Assembly (NCBI RefSeq): GCF_030936135.1
Contig: NC_082594.1
Span: 57,137,815 to 57,201,814 of the forward strand
Source of the DNA: Gavia stellata
Lineage: Eukaryota > Chordata > Aves > Gaviiformes > Gaviidae
Length of the DNA stretch: 64,000 nt
Direction: 5' to 3'
The position numbers and the translations under genes were made by a program. Of the stretch, positions 56,000-64,000 are shown piece after piece. Every line of letters starts with the position of its first letter. The stretch's first letter is position 1. The notes under the pieces were generated by a model that worked only from the letters and a program-made list of their open reading frames with translations, was not told the origin of the DNA and made no database searches.

Positions 56000-57022
56000 A
56001 CTAAATCAACTTTGGAAAAGATTCATCAACGTATTTCTAGAATTGACGGTTCCTCCCAAATTTTACATTAAAACTCAAATATTGTTTCATCTTTAAAATG
56101 TTTGTCACCAAATAAAAGATTATGAAACACCGCATTGAATAAGGTCTGCCAACCCACAATTCACAGGAAAATAAGTGTTCAAAGTTTTTCTCCATAAATA
56201 GCCTTCATTTCACACGAAATAACATCACTGGAATGTTAACTGTGTTATTGTATTTCAAGTTTGTTACAATTACAGTTAAGAAAAGGAAATTAACATGTAA
56301 GAGACAGTAATACAGTAAAAAGGTGACATCTAATGCAGAGCAAAGTTTAAGAAAATGCTTCTGGAAATCTCAGCAATAACACCTGCTACTTCTTGACACC
56401 TTTCCCCCCCGCCCCCCTTAAAAAAGGGCATTTAAAGTTACAGAGTAGATAACAGTTTAATCAGTCATCTACAGAAGGTAATACTGCACCAACAGAGAAA
56501 AGGACTGCACCAGATCTGGTGCCTTATCTAGCTTTTATCAACTGATTTATACTCTCCAGAGAATAGAGCATTTTTCCCCTTGATTAAAAATAAAATGCAA
56601 CTCTTTAAAGTGACAAAAATAACATATTATACTGTAAAAACAAACTAATACAGATTAACTATTTCAGAACTAAACCAAATTTCATTGCAAGTCCCAAAAG
56701 CTGTAATCGCAATTAATTATTCTTAATAAGGCAGATTTTACTTCAGTTACACTAATTTATAGCATTATAAATATTCTTCATCCTGTACAGTTCTTTAAAA
56801 TCAATACCTAGTGAGAATATAGTATTGCACCAAAAGCTGAAATTAACAGGTTCAACTTATAAAGTGCTGAAAACCTTCCAAAGTTCTGCCGCACTGTAGT
56901 TCTGTATTCACCATGCTTCATGTGTCTCAAATACATTAAGAGTTCAGTGCGGCCACTTGATTGCAGGCTTCAAAGAAAACACTGCATGAGGTAGAATAAA
57001 CTCCTTAAGGTTCTCCGCCACT

Positions 57023-63419
<6,397 letters not shown>

Positions 63420-63786
63420 CTAAAATGAAAAGAAAAATTTGCATTACTCAATTTCTTTTGCCCAGATAAGTCTTAAAGTTACAAAAGCTGCAGTTGCAGC
63501 TGAAATAAAAATCCATAAATATCCAAGCACGCCAGTCTGAGAAAGTCACCCTTCCACTTACAGCAGAAGACCAGTAACAAAAGATGGACTATTTATCAAA
63601 CACAGCACGTGGCTAGAATACCAGCAGTAATATTTTTATACTTCTAGCAGAGTACCTCACAGTAGCAGGTCCTTAGATTTTTATCTCGTAAAATAATCAC
63701 TGTTGCCACAGGGAGGTTCAATCCTTTCCAGGCTCATACTGTCTCAAGTGCCATTGCACCACAGCTAGCAAATTAACCTTTCACTT

Positions 63787-64000
63787 TGTCATGGTTTAAC
63801 CCCAGCCGGCAACTAAGCACCACACAGCTGCTCGCTCACTCCCCCCCTGCGCCAGCAGGATGGGGGAGAGAATCGGAAAAGTAAAAGTGAGAAAGCTCAT
63901 GGGTTGAGATAAGAACAGTTTAATAAATGAAATAAAATAATAATAACAATCATAATAATAATAAAAATTGTAATGAAAACAACAACAACAAACAAACAAG
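63787..64000 (-). mobile_element. Partial LTR related to the 14773-15900 LTR, inverted, cut by the window end
   Basis: It begins TGTCATGGTTTAACCCCAGC. The reverse complement of the 3' end of the first LTR begins TGTCGTGGTTTAAGCCCAGC, and the two stay alignable for about 130 bases (CACCACACAGCTGCTC, then GAGATAAG). This is therefore the 3' terminus of a related LTR lying on the minus strand, inside a TGDS intron in the same sense as that gene. The last 60 bases are a simple AAT/AAC-rich stretch. Its other end and target duplication lie outside the window. Confidence 0.8.

Larger units (their letters stand above)
51652..57022. other. Intergenic region and TGDS 3' UTR
   Basis: From about 55990 upward this is probably TGDS 3' UTR. 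The rest is AT-rich with a 14-base A run at 52192 beside a minus-strand AATAAA (52208-52213), and a second minus-strand AATAAA near 52022. No coding exon was found. Confidence 0.45.

Overview
This is vertebrate, almost certainly avian, nuclear DNA. Two spliced genes with canonical GT/AG introns lie on the minus strand, and the repeats are bird-typical: 5'-truncated CR1 LINEs ending in the ATTCTGTG tail, and LTRs whose termini I recognise from bird genomes. The LTR types and the CR1 tail sequence suggest a neoavian bird rather than a fowl, but that is inference. There are no bacterial-style operons and no CRISPR. Most short open reading frames in the window are chance.

Layout. 1-14772 is AT-rich sequence downstream of DCT with no gene I can support; by vertebrate synteny its left part may hold the 3' end of GPC6. 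14773-15900 is a solo LTR with a 5-bp target-site duplication. 17645-35374 (minus) is the complete coding sequence of DCT (dopachrome tautomerase, TYRP2). It has eight coding exons and 522 codons, and all exon phases join without a break. Its promoter has a TATA box near 35623-35630 and an MITF-type M-box at 35687-35695. Intron 1 carries an antisense CR1 copy. 35700-57000 is intergenic, with a cluster of three same-strand CR1 copies (41.3-48.9 kb), a CpG-dense block and one tRNA-Phe(GAA) gene (51579-51651, minus). 57023-63419 (minus) holds the last seven coding exons of TGDS (TDP-glucose 4,6-dehydratase); its first exons lie beyond 64000. A second LTR, terminally related to the first but inverted, begins at 63787 and runs off the window.

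The DCT-TGDS order and orientation match the conserved vertebrate block GPC6-DCT-TGDS-GPR180. The two genes are not functionally coupled: one is a melanosomal pigment enzyme and the other a housekeeping nucleotide-sugar enzyme. I did not find a convincing undescribed biological system. The points most worth a second look are the LTR with an internal minisatellite that is open on both strands, the CR1 copies that share a damaged reading frame, the DCT promoter, and a possible C-terminal extension of TGDS.
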